Below the pieces are notes generated by a model. That model had not been told where the DNA came from and ran no database searches. It worked only from the letters and a program-made list of their open reading frames with translations. 7,489 bases of DNA. Origin: Fulvivirga aurantia. Its GTDB lineage: Bacteria; Bacteroidota; Bacteroidia; Cytophagales; Cyclobacteriaceae. This document shows, one piece after another, positions 6,118-7,489 of the stretch (its first letter is position 1; each line of letters starts with the position of its first letter). The DNA lies in the NCBI RefSeq assembly GCF_009711475.1, contig NZ_SMMD01000763.1:1-7489 (forward strand). Direction: 5' to 3'. The translations under genes and the position numbers were made by a program.

Positions 6118-7489
6118 TTAGAGAAAGTCGACTATTGTTTTTGTGGTAAGGCTTTCTCCAATTAACTCTCTCACCGTTTGACTTTTTTTAGTAATTTCTT
6201 CCAGGTTTTTTTGGCCCCTTTTTATCTCACTGTCGAAATCAGGATAATTGATTGCAAAAATTACATACCTTACTAGATCTTCGTCACTAATCTCTGATTC
6301 ATTTCCAGCAATAAACAATGCCTGATATTTTACAACATATTGATTTACCAACCTTTTCATTTGTCTGATATTTTTTGGCATGTAGTCTACAAACTCCATA
6401 AGTAAATGATCTTTTTGTTCTTCAACTAATTCTTCAACCTTTTCAGCGGCTTTTTTACGACCCTCAAACCCAGCCCCTTTAACAGCTTCTTTTAACTCTG
6501 AAGTAGTTCCTGACACTCGAATTTCTTCATTAATTTCTTCCTGATCCTTCTCCCCAAAAGTGGATTTATCAGAATCTGTGTTGCCTAAAAACTGATACCA
6601 CATTTTATTATGATCTTTTAGACTCATTTTCGGGACTTCTAAAACAAGCTGGAAGGATTTTTGTAAAAATTTATTCCCAATGGAATGACCATCTCTTCCT
6701 AGTCCATCAAAATCTTTGTATTTATTGGTAAAACATGTACTTATCCAGTTACCGTCAGCAGCAATTACATACAGCACTCGTGTGCCTTTAAATAGATTTT
6801 GAATGCCCTCTAACAGTTCGACCGTAGCGCCTGCCTCGCAGCGATCTAAATCGTCAATAAATATTGCCACTTTTTGGTCTTTCGTCACTTTATTAAACCT
6901 TTCTTTAATTGGTTTGTAAGGATCAGAAGTGTGACTTTTCAATAGTTCAGACGAATTAATCTTTGTTCCAAAGAAGTTTCTTAGCAGACCCCAAACTGTT
7001 GTAGATAAAGTAACTAAGACACCAAGAGTGACTCCCACAGTTTTTAAAGTATTTAAATCTCCAAAAACTTTAAAATAAAGGGATACAATTAAAGACAATA
7101 GGATCACCGTAACAAATAGTGCAGTGTTCCTTAACCAAAATGACCACCAAAAATGCGATTTAGATAATGTCTTACTTACTTTATTAATAAAAACCCACCA
7201 TTGATCTTCCAGTCGTTGATTTTCCCAAGCGTTGTAATGGACAACTTTCCATTCTTTCTTCAGCAAGTGTTTCTCTAAAAACCCAAGCATTGAAGTTTTT
7301 CCACTGCCCCATTCTCCGTCAACCAGAACGGTATAATTATATTTGTCGTTTGGGTTAAAAGATGACCATAGCTCATCAATTTTATTGGCCACAACTTCCA
7401 TAAGAAAATCTCGACCTAGATCATCAACATTGGAGGGGTTATCATGAAGTAGGTCTGCGTCTGTTTCGTAGTTTTTTGGCTCATCTTTC
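6118..7489 (-). CDS. KAP-family P-loop NTPase, membrane-anchored (5' end off the window)
   Basis: This is a KAP P-loop NTPase whose N-terminus lies beyond the right edge. The frame stays open upstream of the Met codon at 7401 and reads DNPSNVDDLGRDFLMEVVAN, matching the usual pre-Walker region of KAP proteins, so that Met is internal. Counting from it: Walker A GEWGSGKTS at 29-37 (Lys35), an HYNAWENQ segment near 55, two hydrophobic segments at about 92-110 and 121-138, Walker B VAIFIDDLDRC at 178-188, a sensor-like VLYVIAADGNWI near 209, NKFLQKSFQLVLEVP at 243-257, a charged coiled-coil-prone stretch at about 285-335, and MPKNIRQMKRLVNQY at 341-355 (arginine motif). Two membrane passes between Walker A and B are a known KAP feature and put the ATPase at the inner face of the membrane. 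The family includes eukaryotic Kidins220 and F-plasmid PifA, which excludes phage T7; a defence role here is only a possibility. By eye the gene is more AT-rich than rluD. Confidence 0.9.
   Translation of the reverse strand, partial: KDEPKNYETDADLLHDNPSNVDDLGRDFLMEVVANKIDELWSSFNPNDKYNYTVLVDGEWGSGKTSMLGFLEKHLLKKEWKVVHYNAWENQRLEDQWWVFINKVSKTLSKSHFWWSFWLRNTALFVTVILLSLIVSLYFKVFGDLNTLKTVGVTLGVLVTLSTTVWGLLRNFFGTKINSSELLKSHTSDPYKPIKERFNKVTKDQKVAIFIDDLDRCEAGATVELLEGIQNLFKGTRVLYVIAADGNWISTCFTNKYKDFDGLGRDGHSIGNKFLQKSFQLVLEVPKMSLKDHNKMWYQFLGNTDSDKSTFGEKDQEEINEEIRVSGTTSELKEAVKGAGFEGRKKAAEKVEELVEEQKDHLLMEFVDYMPKNIRQMKRLVNQYVVKYQALFIAGNESEISDEDLVRYVIFAINYPDFDSEIKRGQKNLEEITKKSQTVRELIGESLTTKTIVDFL

Overview
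The window most likely comes from a member of the Bacteroidota, probably the Cytophagales or a close relative. The reasons are the DUF5117/Met_zinc_lipo-type metalloprotease lipoprotein, the RluD-type pseudouridine synthase with an acidic N-terminal extension, the Bacteroidota-style TonB, leaders without clear Shine-Dalgarno sequences, and two exact matches to the Bacteroidota -7 promoter element TAnnTTTG. The group is inferred from protein character, not from a database search.

Layout, left to right. (a) Positions 2-415, plus strand: the 3' part of a small exported DUF6265-like protein that enters from the left edge. It is separated from the next operon by a 13-bp perfect hairpin that looks like a shared terminator. 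(b) Positions 468 to about 1979, minus strand: a compact three-gene operon with an ECF-type sigma factor, a 91-residue very basic single-pass membrane protein (start and stop codons overlap by one base) and a TonB energy transducer 13 bp further on. (c) Positions 2064-2167: a divergent intergenic region with two overlapping perfect 10-bp palindromes. (d) Positions 2168-4615, plus strand: a large zinc metalloprotease lipoprotein with an intact HExxHxxGxxH site. (e) Positions 4659-4685: a strong intrinsic terminator only 12 bp before the start of rluD (4698-5723). Its loop and stem also contain an exact -7 promoter box, so terminator and promoter appear to share the same DNA. (f) Positions 5720-5926, minus strand: a 68-residue helical protein of unknown function, overlapping the end of rluD by 4 bp tail to tail. 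(g) Positions 6118-7489, minus strand: most of a KAP-family P-loop NTPase with two membrane segments between its Walker motifs; it runs off the right edge.

How they work together: the sigma/small membrane protein/TonB cluster looks like one envelope-linked regulatory or transport unit, in which the small protein could take the place of an anti-sigma factor. The metalloprotease acts outside the cytoplasm and rluD is a housekeeping rRNA-modification gene. The KAP NTPase is the most accessory-like gene. The family is patchily distributed and includes the phage-exclusion protein PifA, but nothing else visible here proves a defence role. No rRNA, tRNA, CRISPR array or insertion sequence was seen.
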